Assembly (NCBI RefSeq): GCF_014699005.1
Contig: NZ_JACWZY010000029.1
Location: 53,899 to 117,898, forward strand
DNA from: Spirosoma profusum
Lineage (GTDB): Bacteria; Bacteroidota; Bacteroidia; Cytophagales; Spirosomataceae
Reading direction: 5' to 3'
DNA length: 64,000 bases
Shown here: positions 1-9,140 of the stretch, in pieces
Layout of the letters: every line of letters starts with the position of its first letter
Numbering within the stretch: position 1 is the stretch's first letter
Made by a program: the position numbers and the translations under genes
Notes under the pieces: model-generated
Database searches by the model: none
Told to the model about the DNA's origin: nothing
What the model saw: the letters and a program-made list of their open reading frames with translations, nothing else

Positions 1-1
1 G

Positions 2-844
2 AGTGGTGATTATGCGAATGCCGCACTGGGCGCTACGCCCGACGATCTGGCCGATGTGAACATTGCCGTTGAGGATTATTTAACACTTTGCCGATTGATG
101 AAAGCCGGTGTGCCGGTAAAACTGGATGTTGACGTAAAAACGAAATTTTTCACCGACGATACCAAAGGATATAACGTATTAGCCGAAATTCCAGGCACTG
201 ACCCTAAGCTGAAAGACGAAGTCGTGATGCTGGGCGCCCACTTCGATTCGTGGCATGCTGCAACAGGCGCCACCGATAATGCCGCCGGGAGCGCAGTAAT
301 GATGGAAGCCGTTCGGATTCTGAAAACCATCGGTGTCAGTCCGCGACGTACCATTCGGATTGCGCTGTGGAGTGGTGAAGAACAAGGTTTACACGGCTCG
401 AAAAACTACGTCAACAATCATCTCGTTGACAAATCGAACAAGTTGACGAAGGAAGGTGACAACATTGCGGCTTACTTCAACGTCGATAACGGAACGGGGA
501 AAATCCGGGGTGTTTACTTGCAGGGTAATCAGGCGGTTGGCCCCATTTTCGCCCAATGGCTGAAACCGTTTAATGACTTGGGTGCAACAACCATTACGCC
601 ACGTAACACGGGTGGCACTGACCACCTTTCGTTCGACCGCATAGGTTTACCGGGATTCCAGTTCATCCAGGACCCGATTGAATATAGCACGCGAACTCAC
701 CACACCAACATGGACACCTACGACCATCTGCAACCCGACGACCTGAAACAGGCGGCTACAGTTGTGGCCAGTTTCGTGTACAACGCGGCCATGCGCGACG
801 AAAAACTGCCTCGTAAAGCAGCGACCGCTCAGGCCGCGCGGTAA
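2..844 (+). CDS. M28 family metallopeptidase, C-terminal part (5' partial)
   Basis: The reading frame is open from base 2, so the gene begins left of the window; the GTG at 56 is internal. It encodes the zinc aminopeptidase domain of family M28, probably acting on peptides outside the cytoplasm. Counting from the GTG, the metal-binding set can be read: H62 in GAHFDSW, D74 in GATDNAAG, the E108-E109 pair in SGEEQG (general base and ligand), D144 in NVDNG, and H215/H216 in TRTHHTN. The C-terminus ends in a short Ala/Arg-rich tail. The next gene, an M61 peptidase, starts 32 bases downstream on the same strand, so the two may be cotranscribed. Family assignment is firm; substrate is unknown. Confidence 0.9.
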   Translation, partial: SGDYANAALGATPDDLADVNIAVEDYLTLCRLMKAGVPVKLDVDVKTKFFTDDTKGYNVLAEIPGTDPKLKDEVVMLGAHFDSWHAATGATDNAAGSAVMMEAVRILKTIGVSPRRTIRIALWSGEEQGLHGSKNYVNNHLVDKSNKLTKEGDNIAAYFNVDNGTGKIRGVYLQGNQAVGPIFAQWLKPFNDLGATTITPRNTGGTDHLSFDRIGLPGFQFIQDPIEYSTRTHHTNMDTYDHLQPDDLKQAATVVASFVYNAAMRDEKLPRKAATAQAAR

Positions 845-876
845 TTGTTTTTGACTTTCAACGAAATTTTGTCAGC

Positions 877-2676
877 ATGAGAACTGCCGGTTTCATTTTC
901 CTATCCTTAATTCTATTTCAGCTAGCTGATGCTCAGCCGATTCGTTACGAAGTCTCTTTCCCAAACGCTATTCATCACGAAGCACAGATAAGCCTCACCG
1001 TGACGCAGTTACCGAAACAGGCGGCTGTTTTTCGGATGAGTCGTTCGTCGCCGGGGCGTTACGCGACGCATGAGTTCGGCAAGAACGTGTACAACGTAAC
1101 AGCCACCGATGAACTAAACCAGCCGCTGACTTTCACCCGCACCGATGGCGATATATATACCGTACAAACGCACAAAGGAACGGTAAAGCTAACCTACACC
1201 CTGTTCGGAAATTATCCGGACGGAACGTACATGGGCATCGATCCGCAGAGCATTCACCTCAATATGCCTGCTACGTTCATGTGGGTCAAAGGATTCGACA
1301 AGCGGCCGATTGAGGTTAAATTCAACCTGCCGAGCGAGAATATGGGCGTAGTGGCCACACAGCTCGTTTCGACGGAAGACCGCTTTACGTATACCGCTCC
1401 TGACCTGCAATACTTCATGGATTCGCCGACAAAAATTGGCAAACTGAATATCAAAGAATGGAAACGTAACAACACTGATGGGAAGCCCGTTACGTTCCGG
1501 GTTGCGCTGGAAGCGAACGTAGCAGATTCAACCGCCGATGGTTTCACGAAAAAAATCGCCCGGATTGTCGATCAGGCAAAAGCGGTTTACGGTGAATTTC
1601 CGACGTATGACTACGGTACGTACACGTTTCTGGCTAACCTGAATCCCTACGTTCGGGGGGATGGAATGGAGCATCGCAACTCAACCATGATTGCCGTGCC
1701 TATTGCCTTTACCGGGCCTGAGCGCGTATTAGGCGTGTTTGCCCACGAATTTTTTCACTGCTGGAACGTAGAGCGTATTCGGCCCAAAACGCTGGAACCC
1801 TTCAACTTCGAGAAAAGCAATATGAGTTACGAACTCTGGTTTGCCGAAGGGTTTACGCAGTATTATGGCGAACTGTTGCTGGTTCGGGCTGGACTCACTC
1901 CAGTCAATGAGTATATGTATACCCTCACCGGGATCATTACCAGCAAACAACAAACGCCCGGCGGTACGTATTATTCGCCTATTGATGCAAGCTGCCACGC
2001 CGTTTTTGTGGATGCCGGCGTATCGATTGACCGGACTAACTACGCCAATATGTTTACGTCCTATTACTTCTATGGAGCCGCCGTGGCTCTGGCGCTTGAT
2101 CTGGAATTGCGCCAGCGAAACATCTCGCTCGATGCCTACATGCAGGCGGTCTGGAAACGATTTGGAAAGACAGAGCAGCCATATACCGTCGATGGCTTGC
2201 GAACGGTTCTGGCTCAGGTCACATCACCTGATTTTGCGCGTTCGTTTTTTAGCAAATACATCTACGGGCACGAATCCATCGACTATGCTACGTTGCTGGC
2301 GAAGGCGGGATTATCGATCAAAAAATCGCAGGAAGGCAAAGCCTGGTTTGGAACAATTCGCTATTCCGAATCCGACCAAGGATTAATTATTACTGCCAGT
2401 ACCGTTCGCGATACTCCACTATACAAAGCCGGTCTTGATATTGACGACGTAGTAACGTCAGTTGATGGTCAGGCCGTTTCAAAATCCGCTGATATGGCTA
2501 ACATTCTCAGCCAGCATAAACCCGGCGATGTTATTCAGGTAGCGTACCTGCACCGTGGCGAGGCAAAAACCGCTTCCGTTACATTAGCCGAAAACCCAGC
2601 GATTTTGGTTCAATTAAATGACAGCGCAACAACTGACATGCAGACGTTTAGAAACAACTGGCTGGGAGGGAAATGA
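877..2676 (+). CDS. M61 family peptidase with C-terminal PDZ domain
   Basis: 599 residues, the normal size for the M61 (glycyl aminopeptidase-like) family. An N-terminal signal peptide (about residues 1-19, ending LADAQ) sends it to the periplasm or outside. After an N-terminal beta domain comes GDGMEHRNS (about 261-269), typical of M61, then the zinc motif HEFFH (290-294) and a third ligand candidate, E324 in WFAEGFTQYY. A PDZ domain covers about 495-580 (TPLYKAGLDIDDVVTSVDG). It follows the M28 peptidase gene closely, which suggests shared peptide-scavenging work. A long inverted repeat and the convergent end of the next gene lie downstream. Overlapping frames on both strands here are shadows. 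Confidence 0.93.
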   Translation: MRTAGFIFLSLILFQLADAQPIRYEVSFPNAIHHEAQISLTVTQLPKQAAVFRMSRSSPGRYATHEFGKNVYNVTATDELNQPLTFTRTDGDIYTVQTHKGTVKLTYTLFGNYPDGTYMGIDPQSIHLNMPATFMWVKGFDKRPIEVKFNLPSENMGVVATQLVSTEDRFTYTAPDLQYFMDSPTKIGKLNIKEWKRNNTDGKPVTFRVALEANVADSTADGFTKKIARIVDQAKAVYGEFPTYDYGTYTFLANLNPYVRGDGMEHRNSTMIAVPIAFTGPERVLGVFAHEFFHCWNVERIRPKTLEPFNFEKSNMSYELWFAEGFTQYYGELLLVRAGLTPVNEYMYTLTGIITSKQQTPGGTYYSPIDASCHAVFVDAGVSIDRTNYANMFTSYYFYGAAVALALDLELRQRNISLDAYMQAVWKRFGKTEQPYTVDGLRTVLAQVTSPDFARSFFSKYIYGHESIDYATLLAKAGLSIKKSQEGKAWFGTIRYSESDQGLIITASTVRDTPLYKAGLDIDDVVTSVDGQAVSKSADMANILSQHKPGDVIQVAYLHRGEAKTASVTLAENPAILVQLNDSATTDMQTFRNNWLGGK

Positions 2677-2735
2677 AAAATGATGTAGGATATAGGATGT
2701 ATTTACCCTTTCGAGAATAGGTCAAAAATGGGCGT

Positions 2736-2825
2736 TTTTGTCATTCTGACGAAGGAAGAATCTTAACGATTCCTTACTGGAGTGCTAGGAATCGTTAAGA
2801 TTCTTCCTTCGTCAGAATGACAAAA
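2736..2825. repeat. 39-bp perfect inverted repeat between convergent genes
   Basis: Arms 2736-2774 and 2787-2825 are exact reverse complements, with a 12-base loop. The repeat sits between the convergent M61 and DUF6807-fusion genes, so it could end transcription from both sides, but it lacks a proper U-run after the stem and is much longer than a usual terminator. It looks like a member of a repeat family such as a non-autonomous palindromic element. Confidence 0.85.
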
Positions 2826-2904
2826 GTCTCCTCTAAACAAAAGTTTAAACAGGATCGTATACTGTATGAGAGTCTGGTGCAACTCATACCTCATACATCA
2901 TACA

Positions 2905-5900
2905 TCACTTCGTTTTCACTTGTGTCGTGGTGCGTAGGAATGCCACTAAATCTTTGACTTCAGTTTCCGAAAGTGGGTCTAGTAGACCGGTTGGCATCAT
3001 CGAAGCAGGGTTTACTTCTCTAGATTGAATATCGGCCTTGTTGATGGTCACCGCTTCCTGCCCAACGATACGTAGCGTTAACTGTCGCTCGTTTTCCTTG
3101 GCTACGTTGCCGATGTAGGTTCGCCCATCACGAGTGGTCACGACCACCATTTTGTAATCGTCCTGAATTTCGGCGCTTGGGTCCAGAATATTGCCCAGCA
3201 GATAGTCCAGATTGGCCCGGTTGGAGCCCGTCAGTTCAGGTCCGATGATGCCACCCTCACCGTACATTTTGTGGCAGGGGCCACAGGTATTCTGAAAAAT
3301 CTGGCGCCCCTTCACTACGTTAGCGCTGGCAACTACCTCATCTGTCAGCAGATTTCGGTAACGGGTGTACGCTTTTTCATCCATTGCTACGTGGTCGATA
3401 GGCCCCCATACTTCCACGAATCCGCTCCCCACTACCCGACGCAACTGGCGAGCTACGAAAGTCGGTACGTCCCGTTTTGGGATAATATTTTTGGCGATTG
3501 CCTGGGTCAATTGCCAGCCGTATTTTGGGCGGGAAGCCAGCGTCTGAATCGCTTCTCTTTTCTCGGACGTAGTAAAACCAACATATCTGTCGAGCAGTAG
3601 TTTACCAAATGGCTCATGGTCATAACTGGCAATGGCTCGGATGGCATCGAGCCGTAAATCGTTGCTATTGAGCAATTCCGGCAATTCTTTTATTAACTCT
3701 GGCCGTTGCTGCAAAGCCAGCGACTGCAACGCTTTCCGTCGACTTTCAATAGGTGTTTTAGCGTCTTTCAGTAAGGACAGTGATTTAGCCGCCATCTCCG
3801 TACCGCCAAATTGACCGCTTATTTCGGTAGCCAGTTTAGCTGTTACGTTATCCGTTTTCAGTGTAGCGTATACCGATTTCCAGTTTGCCGGAGTTGATAC
3901 ATCATAACGACCTTCCAGGGCATCACGCATCCCTTCTAACAGATTCAAGCGATTCTTAGGCATCTTGCCAATCGCTGATACCAGTACATCAACAGCCTGT
4001 GCATCGACAACCCGACGAGCGATAAACTGTGTGACCATCGGAATCTGGCTTTTCGTGGCTAAGTCAAGGGCGCGGGTCGTATTTTCCTTCACCAGCGGCT
4101 CCAGACCAAACCAGATTAGTTTTGGCAGATTATGATCAGTTGCATCCTCGGCATGCGTCAGTAATCCTTCGGCTAATTTCCAGCGTGTATCATTGCCCAG
4201 CCGTTGCATGGCCGAAGCCAGATAGAGTCGCACCACTGGTGATTTATCCTGCCGCGCCAACGTAGCGAACTGAGCCAGTACATCCGGCGAAGGGCTTTTG
4301 TCTTCGCACAACAACTGAATCGCCCAGGCCCGAACGTAAGCGTCTTTATCCGACAAAGCCGATTTAAGTTGTTCTGTCGACAGGTTTCCTGTGATGTGTA
4401 ACGCCCACATAGCACGCAGCCGATGGTCTGGAGTGGACGCTACGTCGAAGAGTGAACGGAGACTAGTTACGGCTGCTACGTTCAATTTTCCAATGTTGGC
4501 CCGCCCCTGAAGAATAACTCTGGCTCTACGCGCGTGCCAGTCGCTCGGGCTTGTTTGCAGAGAAGCCAGTTGCTCGTCGGTTAATTTGCTCAAATCCGCG
4601 TATCGATCCGGCCAATTCCTGGCTTGTGACTTGGTGGGCATAACGCGAAAAATCCGACCTGTTTCCTGATTCAGTACGTCGGAACCGCAGATGTCGGCAT
4701 CGTGCCAGTCGAGTGCGTAAAGTCCACCATCGGGACCGATTTCAAGGCTGAAACCTACCCATTGGGCGTTATTCGCCATCAGGAAATCTTCGCTGTGATG
4801 ACCCACAAAACCTGACCCTTTGGATTCCAGTACGTCGGTCAGGATGCCGTGTTCGTGGATATTGGCCATAAAAATCCGGCCCATTTGTTCTTTCGGAAAC
4901 GCATCGGACTGGTAAATCCGGGCGCCACCATGCGCCGAACGGTGGCTATGATCGGCAATGGTTTTGATGTCGTTATAGACGTATGGATTGAAATGCTGAC
5001 CACCCTGCCGGTGGTAAATCCCGCCGGGAATAATGTGCCAGAGGTGTGGAATCACGCAGGCCGTAATAAAAATTTGCCCCTTCGCATCATAGTCGATTCC
5101 CCACGGATTGCTGAACCCATGCGCCACCACTTCGAAGCGATCTTTGGTAGGATGATACCGCCAGATGCCCCCATTAATATCTGTTCCTTCTCCTTGCAAA
5201 AGATCTTCAGGAAATGGGTCTTTATGGCGGTATAATCGCCCCTTCCCGGTTGGTTTACCTACTTTCGAAGGCGTCGCAAAACCCTGACAACCATAGAGCC
5301 AGCCATCTGGTCCCCAATGCAGACTGTTGAGTGTTTCGTGACGGTCGCGAATGCCCCAACCGGTTAGTCGTACTTCAATATCCTCTATGTCGGCTTTGTC
5401 GTCGCCGTTTTTATCGGGGATGAACAGCAGGTTTGGCGGAGCGCCTACAAACACGCCACCCATACCCACGGCGATTGCTGCCGGAAAAGCGAGTCCTTCC
5501 ATAAATACTTTGCGCGTATCAGCTACTCCATCGTGATTGGTATCTTCCAGAATCAGAATCCGGCTGTCGCCCGCATTGGAAAATCCTTTTCCACGCGATT
5601 CGTAATCACGGTTTTCGGCGATCCAGAGTCGCCCCCGGTCGTCCCAGCAAAAGGCCATCGGTTGGGTCATCATTGGTTCCGATGCCCAGACGTTGGCTTG
5701 ATAACCCTTCGCTACGGTCATGGCAGTTACAGCTTCAGCCGGAGTCAGAAATTTGGCTTCACGGCCTTCACGCTGGGCAACTCCCCACAGTACTGACGTT
5801 GAGTAATCTGATTTGTTTCCGGTAAACTCGCCATATAGTTTCGTCAGTGCTACGTCGTTAAGTTTGCCCGTATACACCACGATCTGGTGTTTCAGAATTT

Positions 5901-6744
5901 CCGTGTTTCCTTTTTTGATGGACCAGTCACCTTTTCGTGCACGCGCGGGTCCGATACCTAACTGAGAATCTACGCGCCAGGGTGTCGGATAATTGCGATT
6001 CTGCGGATGGTCGAAAATGGCGACGTGCGCCCAATCGCTACGTCCTTCAACCTGCATACCTACGTCTACCCATGGCGCCGACTGTCCTTCGGCTTTTTCG
6101 TTACGTTGCCGGGCTGCATTTACCACCTCGCCAGGAATACCCTCCTTCCAGGGCATTCGCAAAAACAAGCCGCCGTAGTCGTATTTACCAATCGTTACGT
6201 CGGTATGCGCATCACCGTTCCACTCTAGATCGAGCAGGTATTGACCGTTACGTTCCCGCATCGACCAGTTCTGAGTTTCGGTCAAAACGGCTTTACCGGT
6301 TGAGTCAATCAGGTCGTAAACGGTCTGCCATTTCACGGTTGTACCTTTACTTTCAACTACCTTTGCCGACACTTTACGCCAATAATCGCCCTGCGGGTGG
6401 TGGAAATAATCGCGACCATTGACACGGGTGAAACCCCAGTATAAACCCGTCTGGTGTTTGTGATGGCCGGGGCTATATTCAGTCAACACACCTTTACCAT
6501 CGGGGGCAACAATCGGGTGCAGGAAAGGGCGAAAATCGGCTTTCGCCACCTGCGTCAGAATCGGTGTTGTTTGCCCTGATCGATAAACGGCTATCGTCTG
6601 CGCAGCTTTATTTTCTTTAATTATCAACGGTTTATCCGCCAGTGACAATTCCGCCCCGGACATCTCAGCAGTTGGATGAACGCTATAGATAATCGAAAGA
6701 AAAACAAGCCCCAAAAACAGAACGGCGAGCCTCATAATTGGCAA
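2905..6744 (-). CDS. DUF6807 (PmoA-like) / PQQ-type dehydrogenase / HEAT / cytochrome c fusion protein
   Basis: 1279 residues with a signal anchor or peptide at the N-terminus (about 5-25). About 35-330 matches the DUF6807 (PmoA-like) domain (YSPGHHKHQTGLYWGF, HPQNRNYPTPWRV). About 340-735 is a membrane-bound dehydrogenase-type beta-propeller of the sorbosone/glucose dehydrogenase class, with NTNHDGVADTR-like loops and HWGPDGWLYG. About 750-1110 is a helical HEAT-like region. The C-terminus is a c-type cytochrome domain with CGPCH at about 1154-1158 and a likely axial Met in ASMMPTGLLD. The last two parts follow the architecture common in Planctomycetes and Cytophagales (TIGR02604/TIGR02603-type). 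It probably oxidises a sugar-like compound in the periplasm and passes electrons to the heme; the substrate is not evident. It is divergent from the GH31 gene. Confidence 0.85.
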   Translation of the reverse strand: MPIMRLAVLFLGLVFLSIIYSVHPTAEMSGAELSLADKPLIIKENKAAQTIAVYRSGQTTPILTQVAKADFRPFLHPIVAPDGKGVLTEYSPGHHKHQTGLYWGFTRVNGRDYFHHPQGDYWRKVSAKVVESKGTTVKWQTVYDLIDSTGKAVLTETQNWSMRERNGQYLLDLEWNGDAHTDVTIGKYDYGGLFLRMPWKEGIPGEVVNAARQRNEKAEGQSAPWVDVGMQVEGRSDWAHVAIFDHPQNRNYPTPWRVDSQLGIGPARARKGDWSIKKGNTEILKHQIVVYTGKLNDVALTKLYGEFTGNKSDYSTSVLWGVAQREGREAKFLTPAEAVTAMTVAKGYQANVWASEPMMTQPMAFCWDDRGRLWIAENRDYESRGKGFSNAGDSRILILEDTNHDGVADTRKVFMEGLAFPAAIAVGMGGVFVGAPPNLLFIPDKNGDDKADIEDIEVRLTGWGIRDRHETLNSLHWGPDGWLYGCQGFATPSKVGKPTGKGRLYRHKDPFPEDLLQGEGTDINGGIWRYHPTKDRFEVVAHGFSNPWGIDYDAKGQIFITACVIPHLWHIIPGGIYHRQGGQHFNPYVYNDIKTIADHSHRSAHGGARIYQSDAFPKEQMGRIFMANIHEHGILTDVLESKGSGFVGHHSEDFLMANNAQWVGFSLEIGPDGGLYALDWHDADICGSDVLNQETGRIFRVMPTKSQARNWPDRYADLSKLTDEQLASLQTSPSDWHARRARVILQGRANIGKLNVAAVTSLRSLFDVASTPDHRLRAMWALHITGNLSTEQLKSALSDKDAYVRAWAIQLLCEDKSPSPDVLAQFATLARQDKSPVVRLYLASAMQRLGNDTRWKLAEGLLTHAEDATDHNLPKLIWFGLEPLVKENTTRALDLATKSQIPMVTQFIARRVVDAQAVDVLVSAIGKMPKNRLNLLEGMRDALEGRYDVSTPANWKSVYATLKTDNVTAKLATEISGQFGGTEMAAKSLSLLKDAKTPIESRRKALQSLALQQRPELIKELPELLNSNDLRLDAIRAIASYDHEPFGKLLLDRYVGFTTSEKREAIQTLASRPKYGWQLTQAIAKNIIPKRDVPTFVARQLRRVVGSGFVEVWGPIDHVAMDEKAYTRYRNLLTDEVVASANVVKGRQIFQNTCGPCHKMYGEGGIIGPELTGSNRANLDYLLGNILDPSAEIQDDYKMVVVTTRDGRTYIGNVAKENERQLTLRIVGQEAVTINKADIQSREVNPASMMPTGLLDPLSETEVKDLVAFLRTTTQVKTK

Positions 6745-6899
6745 AAGTTAGTGATACGTAGTGGCTAAAAGAAGCAGGAAGAGGCTTATACTTTACTCAT
6801 GAGCGTTATAAAGTCTGCAACTTCACGATTAAGTTTTATCAAAAACTGCTTTCTGCTATATCCTGCAATGCTCTTTTGACAGAAAATCTACCCACCGAT

Positions 6900-9056
6900 A
6901 TGACTTCATGTATTACCCGCATCCTCACGTTCGTCATTATTGGTGGTACGTTTCCGATTACCGGATTTGCCCAGCAGATGGCTTTCCAATGGACATTGGT
7001 GGCGTCGGGTGTCTGGAAGGGCGTAGCAGGAAAAGCCGAAACCATTTCTCCGCTGTCGGTAGCTGGCATAAAACCTCGGCTGGATGGCCTGAAAAAATTG
7101 GGCGAACGTTCGTTTCCAACTGATTTGAACGAAAGCGTTCATCAGCAAACAGACAATAAAACGTACCTGCGTTTCCCGCTGAAAAAAGGTGAGCAATTGT
7201 TCGGATTAGGACTGAATTTCAAAGCCGTACAGCAGCGGGGAACGATTAAAACGCTGCACGTCGATCATTACAACGGCAAAGACAATGGACGTACCCACGC
7301 ACCGGTTCCGTTCTACATATCAACGCTCGGCTACGGTGTCCTGATTAATTCAGCTCGTTACGTAACGGTGTATGCCGGAACGGGCGTTCGAACGGATAGT
7401 CAGGAAATGCCGCCCGAAAAAGATCGCAATACCCAGCGTGATTGGAGCGCCCAGCCGTATTCCGATGCTGTAGAGGTGATTATTCCGGCGTCAGGAACGG
7501 AGGTTTACATTTTTGCCGGGGCAACGCCGATGGAAGTTGTACAACGGTATAATCTGTATTGCGGGGGCGGTACGTTGCCACCAAAATGGGGATTAGGTTT
7601 TACCCACCGAACACCAACGCTATTTTCAGACGAGAAAGTGCTTCAGGAAGCGGCCGAGTTCGAAGCGAAAGGCTATCCGTTAAGTTTTGTGGGACTGGAA
7701 CCCGGCTGGCAGTCGCATTCCTATCCGAATAGTTTTGTCTGGGATAGCACGCGATTCCCTCATCCTCAGCAGTTTCTCGATAAATTGTTGCAGAAAAATA
7801 TCCGGGCTAATCTTTGGATAAACCCCTACGTATCATCGCATTCGCCCATGTTCAAACGTGTGCTGCCATACACCGGCTCGCACATGGTCTGGGTGGGGCG
7901 TGTGCCGGATTTCACGATGGCTCAAGCTCGGGATCTATACAAAGACCTGTTTTCTAAACAACACCTGTCAGTCGGCATTTCGGGTTATAAAGTGGACGAA
8001 GTTGACGGCTACGATAACTGGCTCTGGCCCGATGTTGCTACGTTCCCGTCGGGTATCCCTTCCGAACAGATGCGGCAGATTTACGGACTGCAATTTCAGA
8101 AAATGACCGATGGCTGGTTTCGGCAACGAAATCAACGTACCTACGGGCTGGTTCGGGGGTCAAATGCCGGGGCTTCAGCTATGCCGTATGTGATTTACAA
8201 TGACTATTACGACCATCGCGATTTTATAACCGCCCTCATTACCAGCAGTTTCATTGGCGTATTGTGGACGCCAGAAGCACGATCTTCCAAGACTTCCGAA
8301 GAATGGCTTCGTCGGATGCAAACCGTCTGTTTTTCACCAATGGCGATGCTCAACGCCTGGGCCGACGGCACGAAACCGTGGACGTTCCCCGACGTAGCAC
8401 AGGACGTAAAAGACGTCATGCTGCTACGTATGCAACTGCTTCCCTATCTGTATACTACGTTCGCGCAGTACCATTTCGAAGGCAAACCGCCCATCCGGGC
8501 CATGCAGTTGGTTGATGGCTTTACGTTCGATAGTAAGGCTACGGCTGCTACGTTACATTCGACCGACAATCCCTATGCAATGGCCGTCCGAAAAGACCTG
8601 AACGACCAGTTCATGGTCGGCGATTATTTGCTGGTAGCGCCTTTGTTTGCCGGTGAGAAGAGCCGTAAGGTGTTGCTGCCATCCGGCAAATGGTATGATT
8701 TCTATACAGGAAATTTCGTTGGTGAAGCTGCGATTATCGAAATCACACCCGGGCTTTCTAAAATTCCTTTATTCGTTAAAGAAGGCGGTATTATTCCGAT
8801 GATTCCGCCGGTACTGCATACGCCCAAAAAGGGAGAGAAATTAGCGTTAACAGTACGTCATTACGGAAAAACAGAGGCCAATTGGGCGATTTATGATGAT
8901 GACGGAGAAACGTTCGATTATGAAAATGGTACGTATACCTGGACGCAATTGGAAGTAAGAAAGAATCAGGCCGGTACGTTGACCGGAAGCTGGAATCCGA
9001 CCCGAAACAATGGGTTTCATTACAGTACTATTACCTGGGAATTTATGACAAAATAG
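6900..9056 (+). CDS. Glycoside hydrolase family 31 protein
   Basis: 718 residues from the ATG at 6900; a TTG 24 bases upstream only adds a short tail before the signal peptide, so I prefer the ATG. The signal peptide is MTSCITRILTFVIIGGTFPI, then FAQQ. An N-terminal galactose-mutarotase-like domain (LFGLGLNFKAVQQRG) is followed by the GH31 barrel, starting near GGGTLPPKWGLGFTHRTPTL. The nucleophile is probably the Asp in GYKVDEVDGYDNW; LVRGSNAGASAMP and the following YNDYYDH lie where the acid/base is expected. A C-terminal beta domain follows (ILPSGKWYDFYTG-like). Family members cleave alpha-glucosides, alpha-xylosides or related bonds; which one cannot be read here. It is divergent from the dehydrogenase fusion, and both could act in glycan use. 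Confidence 0.9.
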   Translation: MTSCITRILTFVIIGGTFPITGFAQQMAFQWTLVASGVWKGVAGKAETISPLSVAGIKPRLDGLKKLGERSFPTDLNESVHQQTDNKTYLRFPLKKGEQLFGLGLNFKAVQQRGTIKTLHVDHYNGKDNGRTHAPVPFYISTLGYGVLINSARYVTVYAGTGVRTDSQEMPPEKDRNTQRDWSAQPYSDAVEVIIPASGTEVYIFAGATPMEVVQRYNLYCGGGTLPPKWGLGFTHRTPTLFSDEKVLQEAAEFEAKGYPLSFVGLEPGWQSHSYPNSFVWDSTRFPHPQQFLDKLLQKNIRANLWINPYVSSHSPMFKRVLPYTGSHMVWVGRVPDFTMAQARDLYKDLFSKQHLSVGISGYKVDEVDGYDNWLWPDVATFPSGIPSEQMRQIYGLQFQKMTDGWFRQRNQRTYGLVRGSNAGASAMPYVIYNDYYDHRDFITALITSSFIGVLWTPEARSSKTSEEWLRRMQTVCFSPMAMLNAWADGTKPWTFPDVAQDVKDVMLLRMQLLPYLYTTFAQYHFEGKPPIRAMQLVDGFTFDSKATAATLHSTDNPYAMAVRKDLNDQFMVGDYLLVAPLFAGEKSRKVLLPSGKWYDFYTGNFVGEAAIIEITPGLSKIPLFVKEGGIIPMIPPVLHTPKKGEKLALTVRHYGKTEANWAIYDDDGETFDYENGTYTWTQLEVRKNQAGTLTGSWNPTRNNGFHYSTITWEFMTK

Positions 9057-9102
9057 GTGCGCACCGGCTATCCACGAAAGCCACAATCCCGGCTTAAATC
9101 CA

Positions 9103-9110
9103 TATCTTTG
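9103..9110 (+). promoter_or_regulatory. Possible -7 element (TATCTTTG) for the CDF gene
   Basis: TATCTTTG fits the Bacteroidota -7 consensus TAnnTTTG and lies 30 bases before the CDF start codon. No clear TTG -33 element is seen at the right distance. Confidence 0.4.
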
Positions 9111-9140
9111 TAGTCCCTAACGCTATTTCATCAGGCTTCG

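Noticed and set aside
1841..2386. 181-codon frame on the plus strand inside the M61 gene
   Set aside because: Lies wholly in a well-supported gene in another frame; its translation has no domain features.
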